From assembly GCA_900155495.1 (NCBI GenBank), contig FTLJ01000926.1:1-52959 (forward strand): 52,959 nucleotides of DNA, written 5' to 3'. This DNA is from Porogramme epimiltina. Lineage: Eukaryota > Basidiomycota > Agaricomycetes > Polyporales > Polyporaceae. Below are positions 31,470 to 43,092 of this stretch, piece by piece. Under the pieces are notes generated by a model. The model made no database searches, was not told the DNA's origin, and saw only the letters and a program-made list of their open reading frames with translations. Position numbers and translations under genes: made by a program. Position 1 is the first letter of the stretch. Every line of letters begins with the position of its first letter.

Positions 31470-33772
31470 AGCGGCGCCCCGTGCGAGCGCGCTGGGAGCA
31501 CGCGCGCCCCGGGACGAGGACTAGTAAATTTTATGGGGTCCCCTGGTGGGGCTTCTCACGTCGGTCACCTGCGCTGCGCAGGTGGTATGTTTTCCGGCTT
31601 TCCTTTTTTCGCTGGATACGGTCAGGCTCTTGCTGTGGTCACACTTATCGGGCGGCTTGAGCAGCCGCGGCCATACGATACCCCGGGTCTCAATCTCCGC
31701 CTATGTCGATTGTCATGTTTTCGCCTGTAGCTCTATGATGTATTCATTCACGACCTCTTACGAAGCAATCTCCATGTGTTTTAGTATTCTTCCTGTCATA
31801 TGGTGCGCCTGTCGAAGATGCTCTTCGCCTTCGTTATCTCTGGCCAGTCAACCCATCGGGAGCATACTCGGTCTAGGCCCCGAATATGAAAAGACGTCAA
31901 TGTGCCTCGAAGGGCCAACGATGGCGAAATACACACTTCTAGCACGCGTGCACGAACCTCCCGCCACGATGCTCCTCCTTGATGCGTGAATGTGGAGCAA
32001 GGGGTTGGTCTCGGGTGAACGCCGGAGTCTGGAGGACTCGGGACTTCATTCAAATCAACAAATTGTCAGCTCTAGTGTACCCCGTGCCAGTGTATTATGT
32101 GCTGATTTCATACACAGTAAGCACGGGCTACTGTATGTTCTAGTTTCGAAAGGGATCTTTAATGGGCTACATAGCAGTAATTGAAGTAGCCCCCTCGAGT
32201 GAATGGATGATCAAAAGCCGGTCATATCCTTGATAGGCGCTCGAGTACCCCCTCCACCTCTGGTGGCACAGCACCCGCGCCTGCAGCGCCTTGCAAAAGC
32301 CACAATCTCCTTCCTGATCCATCATGGCCTACTTTCCATCAAGACAACTGCGCCTCATTCCATCTCAAATTGTCGCCTCAAACATGCAGAACCACCGCGC
32401 TCGCTACTCTAGACTCAGCGATGCCACCAGCGGATGCCAAGCTCTCTCCAGCATTCTATCCTCGACGCGCGCGCCGGCGATGTCATTCGTATCATCGCGC
32501 CCTCGCCGTGCGCTCGCCGCCGATTTCTGTTCCAAGGGATGACCCAACAGCATCAGTAGAGATAACCATCTTCAAAGTCATGCGGTCTCGGCCATGTGGT
32601 GCTCACTTGTCGGCGATCATTGTGCCTTCCCCGCAACGTTCCCAAGGTCGTATAGTGTGAACGAACCACTTCGACGTGGCGTACTCCCGACCCTGAGCGT
32701 TACGCATCACTCGAAATCACGGTGAGCGGAAATCGTACATGCTGTACTGTACGGATGGCTAAATGACGCGTATGTTGCGAACTTAGGTGTTTGTGCGGCC
32801 ACAACTACGTCACACTACAGAACAGGATGTAGCCCCTTTTGTCAGTTGCGCCGGAGGTGCATGGCTGTGGACCTCTCGCACTCCAGAACTTCTGGCCCTG
32901 GCCCAGGTGCTGGTAGTGAGCGCGTTACGCTTTACGGGCGCACTTCCAGATGCTGATATTGAACTTGAAGCAGAAGCCACCCCAATTGAATCTCGACACT
33001 CTCCATCAACGGTGTCTGTTCACACCCTGCATTCCGACTACGCAGCAATTCGAATGAGAAGCAATATGGAGACTCATCCAGCGACGGGGTGCCTCACGTT
33101 ATGACATCCCGCTTGATGTGACACCACAGTCAACCGAGAACCGTCGGCAGTGTTGTGGCTAACCTCCAGTTTGATGACTCGATGAGATGATGAGATTGTG
33201 TTGCACAGTCTTCGTGTGGGGTGACCCCTTGCTCTGCACCTGCGGGAGGTCCAGTCTACTCCCGACCGAAAGTACAATTCTACTTATGAAATAATGGGGC
33301 TTTTAACGCCTCGCTACATGCAGAAACGACAAGACTGAAGACGCGGACCAAATGTGAGCCGGACCTTTGAGGACTTGAATGGTGGCGAGTTACTTACCTT
33401 GCCGCTCACTAGACCTCATTCTCCTGGCTTTCATTATGACGGGCAATGCGTCTTGTAATGTGCGCCTATTGTTTTGAAGACAAGCGTGCCTGCATCGTTA
33501 CCCGGCGCTTGCCGTGCACCCATGGTTCCCGGATCAGCAAGTCTTTTGTTCCAAACGCCCATACGCGTTTCTTGTTCCTCGAGCGCAACAAAGCTCTTCC
33601 CCGGCCAGTATAAAGATAAGCATGCATGCGTCCATGCTTCCCCGCTCGACGCCGCTGGTTTTCCGTCCGCTTCCCTGCAACGTTCCCTACGATCCCCACA
33701 GCTGTGCTGTGCCACTCGCTCCTTCATCAAGGCTAATCCGACAGTGCTCTCCTCACGCTCGACGCGCTCAAC
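31470..33772. other. Intergenic between PL14 copies 1 and 2
   Basis: About 2.3 kb with lower GC than the flanking genes. Frames such as 31546-31989 and 32787-33104 look random in composition. I see no transposon ends, tRNA or lyase remnant. The last 170 bases contain the copy 2 promoter. Confidence 0.4.
33609..33615 (+). promoter_or_regulatory. TATA box of the second PL14 gene
   Basis: TATAAAG lies 158 bases before the ATG at 33773. It is placed similarly to, but farther from the start than, the TATAAAAG of copy 1. Confidence 0.5.
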
Positions 33773-34830
33773 ATGTTCACGCCCATCGTCTCCCTCCTCG
33801 CTCTCGGCCTCGCCTCGGCCTCTGCTCTTCCGCTCTCCGGCAACTACACCGCACACGCGCGGCGCGCCGCAAACGTGAAGCTCTTCCCCGTCTCGCAGGG
33901 CTCGACCTCGTGGTCCGTGTCGAGCCTGGTCACGAACGCGCTCCCGCTGAGCGACACGACGTTCCGGCCGACGAAGGAGATCTCCGACCTCACGCACGAC
34001 ACGGTCACCGCGCCGGACGGCGTGCAGTCGATGCAAGCCAAGTACCCGAAAGGCTCGTTCAAGCCCTCCGCCACCCCGCGCGGGGGCATCTCGTTCTACG
34101 CGCCCGGCCCCGCGAACGTCGACCTCACCACAGCCAAAGAGGCCACGCTCTCATACTCCGTCCTCTTCGAAGAAGGCTTCGACTTCGTCAAGGGCGGCAA
34201 GCTCCCCGGCCTTTGTACGTGCCTCCCCCCTATCACCCTCCGGAGCTGGGCGCTGATTGATTCCGCCCCCTATTTGCAGACGGCGGTAACAGCGATGACG
34301 AGGCTGTCTCGTGCTCGGGCGGGCGGCGCGACCAGGGCTGCTTCTCAGCGCGGTTCATGTGGCGGCGCGAGGGCGCGGGCGAGCTGTACACGTACCTGCC
34401 GCCGGGCATCGACGCGAACACCAAGGTGTGCTCGGTGCCGCCCGAGTCGGACTGCAACGACACGTTCGGGCAGTCCGTCGGGCGCGGCTCGTTCTCGTTC
34501 ACGCCCGGCACGCGCACGACGATCGGCCAGCGCGTGCGCCTCAACGACCCCGGCGCGGAGAACGGCGAGCTCGAGCTGTTCGTGAACGGGAAGAGCATGT
34601 TCTCCGTCACGGGCCTCGTGCTCGCGAACACGGACGCGGGCCGCATCCGCGGCATCCAGATGCAGTCGTTCTTCGGAGGTGAGTGCGCGCGCGCGGCTCG
34701 GTGTTTGGTCGTCCCGCGCGGTGCTGATCGTTTCATGCGCGTTACAGGTAACGACGCGTCGTGGGCGAGCCCGAAGGACCAGAACGTGTTCTTTGGCGAC
34801 TTCACGGTCGCGATCACCGAGAAGTTGTAA
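33773..34830 (+). CDS. Secreted polysaccharide lyase, PL14-like (copy 2)
   Basis: Three exons, introns 34215-34279 and 34679-34747 at the same positions and phases as in copy 1, give 307 aa. A signal peptide (MFTPIVSLLALGLASASA) is followed by an N-glycosylation site (NYT) and a dibasic site. Core motifs: VKGGKLPGLYGG, CSGGRRDQGC, SARFMWR, GELYTYLPP, and NDASWASPKDQNVFFGDF. The equivalents of the catalytic Arg and Tyr pair are residues 172, 184 and 186. The sequence SVGRGSF...GQRVRLND...GELELFVNGKS typifies the beta-jelly-roll core. It is intact and very GC-rich. Predicted extracellular uronate-polysaccharide lyase; substrate unknown. Confidence 0.83.
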
Positions 34831-36797
34831 AACGCACGCGCTCCTGCTCCCTGGGTTTAAGCGCAAGCATCTGCCGACTCGCTGACGAGCTACATGGTGA
34901 ACCCCGTACGGATTGAGATGGGGTCAAGGCTCTCGTCTGTGACGATCGAGCTGGTCATGGGACGGATAAACAACACGTTGGCAGATATCATTATTTGGTA
35001 ATGATCATGTATTGTCTCCACTTATCCCATTGCTTTAATCCAATAGACATTAGTGTGTGTCCAATTGGATCCGAAGAACCTGCGAGACAGGTACCGTCGT
35101 CGTATCTACTGTGCTGAGAGCGATGTTTGTGCATCTCCACAAAGAAGCCTTTCCGCTCCGAATGCCATGGTATGACAAGCGAGAGAGACAAATGCGCCCC
35201 CTTACCCCCCTGGTAGGTGGTTTATGACGATCTATTTAGGTTTTCGTGTGGTGGGTCCTCCGACAAAAGCGGTGACCAAGAATAGATGTGATCCAATCCT
35301 ACGCGTCACATTGTGAAGGACCGCCCTATTGACGTTGAACGCCTTGGCATCCCCCTCTTCCACCCTCTAGGTTGCCGGTGGACTCTTTTCATTCCTGCTT
35401 TCACCTCCTTGTCCAACCTTCAAGTGGTACTCGCCGGAAGAGTCACCGCATTGACCCTCACACGCTCAAACGCACCAACCATACCATTCATCACCCTTGT
35501 GACATGAAGGCATCCTCCGCAGTACACCCGCATACACCCAGTGATGTCGGTAGCAGGGCTTCCGGAAGGCGTAGTCGAGGGCATTGGACGAACATGAGGT
35601 GCGTTTTATGATATTCCGGCGGGTATTCTATGGTGCTTCCAACATAAAAACGAGCGCCCATCTTGGTGGCTGGTCCTGGGTCCCCTTTGCCCTTCAATTC
35701 CGCAAACGAATGCAGTCTGAGGCGTGGCGTTATGAACGAACGTTTGACCGCTGTGGTCCCAGGCACGGGGGACCTTCCCTTCTCGCAGTGACTTCGGCAC
35801 GAACAGGACTTGACAGTTCTCGACAAGTTCAAGTAACACTGCGGCGCCACGCTGGTGATTTTGATGCGCCTCTGACACTCACCTGCATGAAAGTCTGGTT
35901 CTCGCTGTCGGCCCGGGCGCAGCGAGTGGTGCGCGGATCAATTTGCATTGATCGAGGCGCGCCGTCGTCGGTGCAAGGGGCGCAACTGAGCGCAAGCGGT
36001 GGCCTCCCGGCCCCGGGGAACGCGCCCCGGCCTGGGTACCTGGCGAGGCCAAGCCAGCGTTTGCCGACCCCGAGCTCACCTCTCCGCTCCACAGATGTTC
36101 CTGCGTTCTGCTGCGCCCGCCTGGTGTTTCACAAGGACTTCACCTCGGCGTCGACGTTGAGGGTGGGGATCGCGTTGCCTCCCCCGCACGGCAAAATCGG
36201 GGGCCGCCCCCCATTTGAGGCACGGCCGCTATACCGGCCGCGTCCATGTGTGCAGACGGCCGGTCGAGCGTGGATATCAAGACAGCGCCTCCGGGTGCCC
36301 TCGCGATCGGCATTTTGAAGCCGTGGGCGCTGTGCGGCGGTTCCAGGCCTGTCGCGCAGTGTCGAGCGACGTGGCACTGGCGAAGCAGCCCCGCGGACGG
36401 GGTGTTTGTGCGCAGTCGCCTCGGATTTGCGCAAGAGCCCGGGTTTTTGTGTCGAGGACGGTTTCCGATCGAGACAATGCCGCGGGCCGGGGAGGACAAT
36501 GGGTGGGCGCCCCAGGCGCCGGGGTGTACAAATCGCCCGAAGGGGAAGGGAAGCGCGCGGGGGTGATACTCCACCGTGCTCGGCGCCGCCCGTTGATGGT
36601 AGATATTGAGTGGACGCGCGCCGTTGGTTTGCTTTTCATCCCCCATCTGTCTCCTTCTCTCGCTTTCCCGCCTCCCCTCCTCCTTCCCGCCCCCGTCAGG
36701 CCTCCGTGCTCTCAGCACATTCATTCCTTACTCGCCACTGTCTTTATTGACCGGGTAGTTTTATCTCGTCCTTCACTCTTTTCAGGACCTCGCAGCC
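34831..36797. other. Intergenic between PL14 copies 2 and 3
   Basis: About 2 kb. Frames on both strands (35584-36318, 36215-37045) overlap each other, run into the next gene and lack motifs, so no gene is called. The last ~150 bases before copy 3 are pyrimidine-rich, a common feature around fungal transcription starts. No TATA box as clear as in copies 1 and 2 is seen. Confidence 0.4.
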
Positions 36798-38215
36798 ATG
36801 TACGCGCTCAAGACTCTCGTTGCCCTCCTGGCCTTCTCGCTCGTTTCCGTCTCTGCTGCGCCCGCGCACGGCCGCAGGATGCACACCCGCCACCGCAGGT
36901 CGACCTGCAGGGCGCGCACGTCCTCTTCCACCGCCCTTGCGTCCTCCACCGACGCTTCCACGGTCGCCACCAGCACCGCGGTCTCGACGACGTCGGTCGC
37001 CCCCGTGAGCAGCAGCACCAAGGTTGCTACCACCAGCGTCGATGAGTCTTCTTCCACCGAGGTTTCCTCCGCCGCCACTTCCACCCACACTTCCACGCAC
37101 TCCTCGAGCTCTTCGCACCACTCCACGAGCACCTCCAGTGCCGCGGCTACCGCGACCTCCAGCACCTCCTCCGGCGGTGTCACCAGTGCGCTCAAGAAGC
37201 TTTTCCCCGTTTCCGACTCCGAGTCCTGGACTACTTCCACGGCCGCGAAGAACGCGCTTCCCCTCGACGATAGCACTTTTAGTGTCACCAAGCTGATGAA
37301 GTCGCTCACGCACACCTACATGACCGCGCCCGACGGCGTCGACTCAATGCAGGCGCACTACCCCAAGGGCTCGTACATCCCCAGCGCGAGCCCTGCCGGC
37401 GGCTTCTCCTTCTACGCGCTTGGCCCCGACGATTTCGATCTCGATAGCGCCAAGGAGGTCACTCTGTCGTACTCCGTCTACTTCGACGAGGACTTCGACT
37501 TCAACAAGGGTGGCAAGCTCCCCGGTATCTGTGAGTATTTGTCTTGTGGTTGCAACGTGCGCGGGCTGCGGTCGTCCGGGTGGGAAGCCGCCTCTGTGCC
37601 GACCACCCGAACAGCCTGCGCACATCTCCCGCCGATACCGAACGTCGTTAATCTTCGATGATTGCAGATGGCGGCAACTCCGAGGATGAGGCCGTTTCGT
37701 GCTCCGGCGGTCGCCGTGATGACGGCTGCTTCTCCGCCCGGTTCATGTTCCGCACCGGCGGCAAGGGCGAGATGTACACCTACCTCCCGCCGTCGTACTC
37801 GGCGAACAAGGCCGTCTGCGACGTCGCGCCCCAGTCGGAGTGCAACTCCGTGTACGGCGCGTCCGTCGGCCGCGGCTCGTTCAACTTCAAGGCCGGCACG
37901 CGCACCACGATCGGCCAGCGCGTCCGCCTCAACGACGCCGGCGCATCCAACGGCGAGCTCGAGCTCTTCGTCGGCGGCAAGAGCATCTTCACCGTCACCG
38001 GCCTCGTCCTCCGCAACACCGACGCGGGCCGCATCCGCGGCATCCAGATGCAGACCTTCTTCGGAGGTACGTGTCCCACCCTACGCCCGTCCGCGCGCGC
38101 CACATGCTGATACCATCTCCGCTCTGCCGCAGGCTCCGACTCGTCGTGGGCGTCCCCCAAGGACCAGAACTCGTACTTCTCCGACTTCTCCCTTGCGGTC
38201 ACCGAGAAGCTCTGA
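36798..38215 (+). CDS. Secreted PL14-like lyase with Ser/Thr-rich linker (copy 3)
   Basis: Three exons, introns 37531-37667 (137 nt) and 38067-38132, give 404 aa. A signal peptide (MYALKTLVALLAFSLVSVSA) is followed by a basic segment (RRMHTRHRRS) that looks like a Kex2-type processing site. About 95 residues of Ser/Thr-rich sequence come next, likely O-glycosylated, and then the lyase domain. Domain motifs: NKGGKLPGIYGG, CSGGRRDDGC, SARFMFR, GEMYTYLPP, and GSDSSWASPKDQNSYFSDF; the Arg and Tyr pair fall at 269, 281 and 283. The linker sits before the domain with no carbohydrate-binding module in front, which suggests a spacer or cell-wall-retained form. It is absent from copies 1 and 2. Confidence 0.83.
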
Positions 38216-39018
38216 GCTGTCCCGCGCTCGCTTCTCCTTCCCCTCACGCCCCACGACGCACGTTCAGCCACGCACGCCCATTCACGCCACATCACTGTCC
38301 GCCCCCGGTTGTCGTCCCCGCACTCACCCCCACACTCACCCACTCTCCCCTATACACGCTCTCCACCCCCTCGCATCCCTTTCCTGCTCATCTAGACCCC
38401 ATCTCTCTCCTTCCGCTCTACCATTATTCCATTCCAGTGCTTTCCCTCTCTTCCCCTTCTCTCACGCCCCCTGCTAGGTAAACCGTCTTTATATCGCGCG
38501 CCCGTGCTCGACGCACCCCCGTCTCCTCCGCTTTTTGCCCCCATCGCACTCTTTGTCAGCTTTCGTTGTGCTCTCCGCCCCCCCCCCGCGCCACGCCTCT
38601 GGCCGTGGCCGCCGCGGCCGATGGGTCCGTGGGCGCCGGCGCGCGAAGGACGCGCCGCAGGGAGGAATCGTTAGTACGGGAACTGGGCGCGCCGCCAGCC
38701 ATATTGTATATGTCGTTATGCGCCGTGCAGATTTAGTTCTGCGCGGCTCAGGGGCTTTCTGCTCTGGAATGATACACGTCTCGGACATATCGTGTCGGTG
38801 GGGTCTTCGGAAGAGAAAGGGTGTGCCGACAAGACAAGTTAGGCCTTTGTTACGCCAGGGGATGTGGATCAGCGTTATATCGACAACAAACATCCTCGCC
38901 TATCATGTTGACATCCCAACACAGGACTGTATATAGCTAACGTCATGCTCTTAGGGACAAGGCTCTGAACACAAATCACATCGATCAGCGCAAAAAACCA
39001 CGACAGAGTACTTCTATA
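38216..39018. other. Intergenic, pyrimidine-rich 3' flank
   Basis: About 800 bases. The first 270 after the PL14 copy 3 stop are strongly C/T-rich on the plus strand and are probably its 3' UTR. No gene, tRNA or repeat unit is recognised until the tRNA-Gly. Confidence 0.4.
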
Positions 39019-39089
39019 TGCATCCGCCGGGAGTCGAACCCGGAGCTAGGCCATGGGAAGACCCAATGTTACCGCTACACCACGAATGC
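39019..39089 (-). tRNA. tRNA-Gly (anticodon CCC), second copy
   Basis: The exact reverse complement of the tRNA at 28900-28970 over all 71 bases, so the same cloverleaf and CCC anticodon. The flanking bases differ between copies, so the duplicated unit is no larger than the tRNA itself as far as I can see. A T-run on the transcribed strand about 25 bases downstream (38991-38997) is a possible terminator. Confidence 0.96.
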
Positions 39090-39399
39090 TTATTGACTAA
39101 GTCCCGTATAGAATACCTCTGTAGTGTTATCTTCGCCCCATACAAACCTATTCGATAGTTACCCCCTTGCCCTTGATGCGCCCTGGCTCTGCAACCTTGG
39201 GGAGCTCGAGACCCGTTGTGGTTCTGTCCAAGGTACTTACTTACGAGTAACGTTCAAAAATCTATAGAGTCATGTGCTCTGCGAATAACGAGCGTCTATT
39301 CTAGGTTGGACGACGCGACCCGTAACCGGCACTTGGTCTCAACCGTCACATTCACGTCTCTCTACCACCTAACCCCTCCCGCGCTCTAGTTGAAGAGCA
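39090..39399. other. Intergenic upstream of RAP1-like gene
   Basis: 310 bases between the divergent tRNA-Gly and the RAP1-like start codon. They should hold the promoter of the latter. No specific element is recognised. Confidence 0.35.
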
Positions 39400-41652
39400 A
39401 TGTCGGCGCCGCCAGAAGATGAGGAATTCGATTCGGACCCCGAGAGCGATATATTCGTCGTCAACGGCAAGCGGGTCAAGTTCTACCTGTGGGGTACTCA
39501 GGAGGAGAAAGAGAGGTCCTGGGAGCTGAGCGAGGGCCAGCGCGAGGCGTTGAGAGGCAAGATTCTGGTGCGCTTCATATTTGCGTTTCGCGTTGTAGCA
39601 CATGATTGAGGAGGGCTTTGCAGCGTCACGGCGGGGCGCTCTGCGGCCAATGGGAGGACTCGCAGACGGTCATTGTGAAGCAGACAGGACTCGAGGCGCT
39701 CCGACATCGGTTCCGCATCTCGCGGGCGCGCTACGCCGAGCTGCCATCTTTCATCGACGTATGCATCGGACGCGAGGAGTACACGCACGAGACCGTTAAG
39801 CAACGCCCGATGGGCGGGCGACCCCCAGGCCAAAGGAAGTAAGTTCAAATTATCATGAGTGCACAACGGTGGTCGGTGGTTATTGAGGCCATGTAATCCC
39901 TTCCAGGCAGCAGAAATATTTTACATATGAGGAAGACCTGCATCTCTGCCGGTACATCGCGGACAGAATCCCCGATCCCGATGCAGGAGGCAGAACAGGG
40001 AACACTGTGTATAAAGAGTTGCTAGATTCGGCGCGCGAGGTTCGCTTTCGTCTTCTGTCACGATTGGGCGCTCGTTCTTCCCCTCATTCTTACATCTCTA
40101 TAGCTACCCGAATTCAAGTGGGCCCTTGAGCATCCTTGGGAGTCCTGGCGGACCCGCTACAAGACTCAAAAAGACATGCTTGACCCTATCATAAAGCGCA
40201 TGGTAGCAGAAAACCCTCCTCCTGCAGACGGCAAGGGGCTTTTCGAATACGACAGGCGGCTGAACAGCCGGGACATGTTGCGACGACATGTAGCAGCAAT
40301 GCGCGAAGAGGAAGAAGAGGAGGAAGAAGACGAAGACGAAGATCTACCAGCTAAAAATCTAGAGCAAGATAGAGAAGGGAGCGTTCAAGGTCGAGACGAG
40401 GGGGAAGATTACCCTATGGGCGAGTTCCAGCCTCTTGAGGACGATTTGGGTGAAGACGAGGGGCCTCAACCGAATGGCAAAAGGCGACACACGGACCACG
40501 GTACCCCCAGGGACAGACGCCCTAGCAATAGGCGGCGACAAGAGAAGTCGTTGGAACTAGACTTCGACGACGAGCAGTATGAGTACGACTTCTACCCAGT
40601 CTTGTATGGCTTTCTCTGACCAGCATTGTAGGTTCGAAGTGCAACCAGGCCCAGAGGATGCAGGCCCCTCGGGGACTCAGCGTTCTCCTTCCTTATCACC
40701 TGAAGTCCCTCCGCCCCCTCCACAGCCGCCGAAGAGACCGCCTGCTCCCCGACCCGTTGTCCGGTCCACCAAAACCTCGAACAACAATACTAATCAGGTT
40801 CCCATGAGTTCTCAAGCGACACTCGTAGGTACCCAGCAGCCTCGGGACGCGCCCGCAAAGAAACGCAAGAAGCTCAAGCCCGCGAAAGAGCCGGCTGGTG
40901 TGCCCCTCGATCAAGTTCCTGTCGCCGCCGATCGCCCCCCGCATCGCACCGAGAACGGCAAGGGCAAGGAGAAAGCGCGTGAGGAAGACGTTCTGCTCGA
41001 CAGCGTGGACGAGCATGACTTCGGCATGGACTTTGAGATGGTCGACATGGAAGACATGCCACTCGGCCAGACGAACGAGGAGGAGCGCAACGTGGAGGAG
41101 CTGCTCGAGCAGATCAGCAACGGGGGCGTCACCCCAGAGTTCGAGGGCCTGGATGGCGCAGCCACCGACAGCGATGATGCTCGCGCACTCGAGAAGCTCC
41201 TCCCGGGGCGCGCTCGCCCAATGGAGGACGAGGACGAAGAGGATGATGAGACCTTCGCAAACGGCCTCAACCTCTTGGACATCGTCGCCCCGCGTGCCGT
41301 GCGCCCGCCCGCGCAAAGCCAGCCCCAGAAACAGAGCGGGCAGCAGGCCCAGAACGCCGGGACCCCCGTGGCGCTGCGTACGCGCAACGCGCGCACCCAG
41401 CTGCTGTCGCTGCCGGTGCGCGCCGAGGGCTACTCGTCGTCGTCCGAGAGCGCGGTCCCGCTCACCGGGACGCGCGCACACGCGGAGAAGAAGAAGCAGC
41501 AGCGCGCGGACCCGTACACGCCGCCGTCTGGCACCCGTGCAGCAGAGATACTGCGGCTGCAGCAAAGGGCGCAGCGGGAGGCCATCGCGGAGGTTGAGGG
41601 TGATACGAGCGTGAAGATTAATCTCCGGACGCGAACGGTACGCAAGGGCTGA
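39400..41652 (+). CDS. RAP1: Rap1-type telomere protein (BRCT + Myb)
   Basis: Five exons, introns 39568-39623, 39839-39906, 40040-40103 and 40577-40631, give 669 aa. Residues ~15-110 look like a Rap1 BRCT domain: a short strand IFVVNGKRVKFYL, ALRGKILRHGGALCGQWEDSQ across intron 1, and ELPSFIDVCIGREEY. Residues ~131-195 match the Rap1 Myb fold: YFTYEEDLHLCRYIADRIPDP, then GNTVYKELLDSA, then HPWESWRTRYKTQ. A Glu/Asp-rich tract and a long, basic, Pro-rich disordered region follow. No C-terminal RCT domain is evident. Rap1 joins shelterin-type complexes, binding telomeric DNA directly or through a TRF-like partner; which applies here is unknown. The symbol rests on domain order only. Confidence 0.75.
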
Positions 41653-42039
41653 GTGCACTCCGAGCCGAGTTGTGTTTCTATTTTGTTTTCTGGCGATTTC
41701 CTTTGCGAATGTGCAGATCTGAGGGTTGTTGTAGTGTGTATGTTTATATATATTGCTGTTGCTACCGTACTATATGTACATTCCTATGCCTCGATATACG
41801 CGACTAGTATTATTCCTATACCGACCCAGATCACAATGAATCGCGATGTGTGTACCCCGTGTCCTATTGGAGAATAGATCTAGAAGGTGAACGCGAAACG
41901 CGTTCTGGTCCGCTATATGGAAGCATCGCGTGACCAATCGTAGCCATCGCGCCGTACATGGGGTCACGATAAAGCGCAACTCCTTCTCGTACCACGACGA
42001 TGTCATAGCACCACGTCTTTCTCAACATCCGACTCTTTC
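41653..42039. other. Intergenic, no gene seen
   Basis: 387 bases comprising the 3' flank of the RAP1-like gene (T-rich, several TATA-like strings at 41745-41800) and the leader of the methyltransferase. Nothing else is recognised. Confidence 0.35.
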
Positions 42040-42883
42040 ATGTCTACCCATGATGACGATAGATCTCAATCTGCCATAGACGCGTCGCACCAGCACAACT
42101 TCGCTGAAGCAAACAGGGCCTACTTCGACGCTCGCGCGAACATCGCCGGTACGGATGAGGCTCACCACGAGAGCCCAGAGCTTGCGCGGCGCGAGGTGCG
42201 CGCGATGGTGAGGGCGTGGCCGGAGCTGTTCGACGAGGAGCGTACCGAAGCCCTGGACTACGCGTGCGGAACTGGTGCGTTCTCCCGGATTCTTGTTTGC
42301 CCCCTTGTTGACCTCGGGTCGCGCAGGGATGGTCTCGCAGCAGCTGTGCGCACACGTAAAGAGCGTCGTGGGTATCGACATTAGCCCCGCGTCCGTCGAG
42401 AAGTACAATGCGCGTGCGACGGACCAGGGGCTTGACCCCGAGGAGATGCGCGCCGTGTGCACGGAGCTTCGCGGGGATCCCGGAGACCTGGACGGGGCAC
42501 AGTTCGACATAGTCGTGGTGCGTACGGTTTGTTGGGTGCCCCTTTTGTCCTCTTACGCCTGCATACGGGCGCAGTGCTGCGCCTCGTATCACCACTTCCC
42601 CTCCATCGCGGCCACCACCCGCGTCCTCGCGTCCCTCCTCAAACCCGGCGGGGCGCTGCTCATCGCCGACATCCGCGCGGCCCCGGACGGGCGCGAGCTC
42701 TTCGCGCCACAGCACCGCGCCATCGTACCGCACACTCGGGGATTCAAGGAGGTGGATGTACGCGCAGCGTTTGAGGGTGCGGGGCTGGTGGAGTTCGAGA
42801 TGCGGGATGCATTCGTGGCGAAGATGCGCTCTACTGGGGGAGAGACGAAGTGGTTCATCGCGAAGGGCGTGAGGCCAACCTGA
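42040..42883 (+). CDS. Class I SAM-dependent methyltransferase (copy 1)
   Basis: Three exons, introns 42275-42326 and 42518-42574, give 244 aa. After a polar N-terminus containing HQHNFAEANRAYFD, SAM-binding motif I reads ALDYACGTG, interrupted by intron 1 inside the final Gly. VVGIDISPASVEKYN (motif post-I), DGAQFDIVVCCASYHHF, and LLKPGGALLIADIR (motif post-II) follow. This is the Methyltransf_11/12 type acting on small molecules. No substrate-specific feature is recognised. It lies tail-to-tail with its paralog at 43093-43993, with 209 bases between stops and the same intron positions. Confidence 0.85.
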
Positions 42884-43092
42884 ACTTGGGTATGTGTCTT
42901 GACCCGTACCGTAACTTCTTGTGCTTACAATACCGGCAGAGTTACAGTCCAGATAACATCCTATGAATTAGGCTCTGCATGACGCTGTCGGTTGAACGCC
43001 CTGTCGCGCCGCAGTCCTCCAGTCCCGCGCGTTGAGCGCTGCTAATATACACATCCGCAAGCACCAAGCCCCCCCTCCCCATCATCCACCCC

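Noticed and set aside
36215..37045. 276-codon plus-strand frame
   Set aside because: Overlaps the start of PL14 copy 3 in another frame and has random composition.
40604..40631. 28-nt intron in the RAP1-like gene
   Set aside because: Too short for splicing. A 55-nt intron from the GTATGA at 40577 to the same acceptor keeps the frame.
40696..41658. 320-codon minus-strand frame
   Set aside because: Lies opposite the last RAP1-like exon; Leu/Arg-rich composition mirrors the sense codons.
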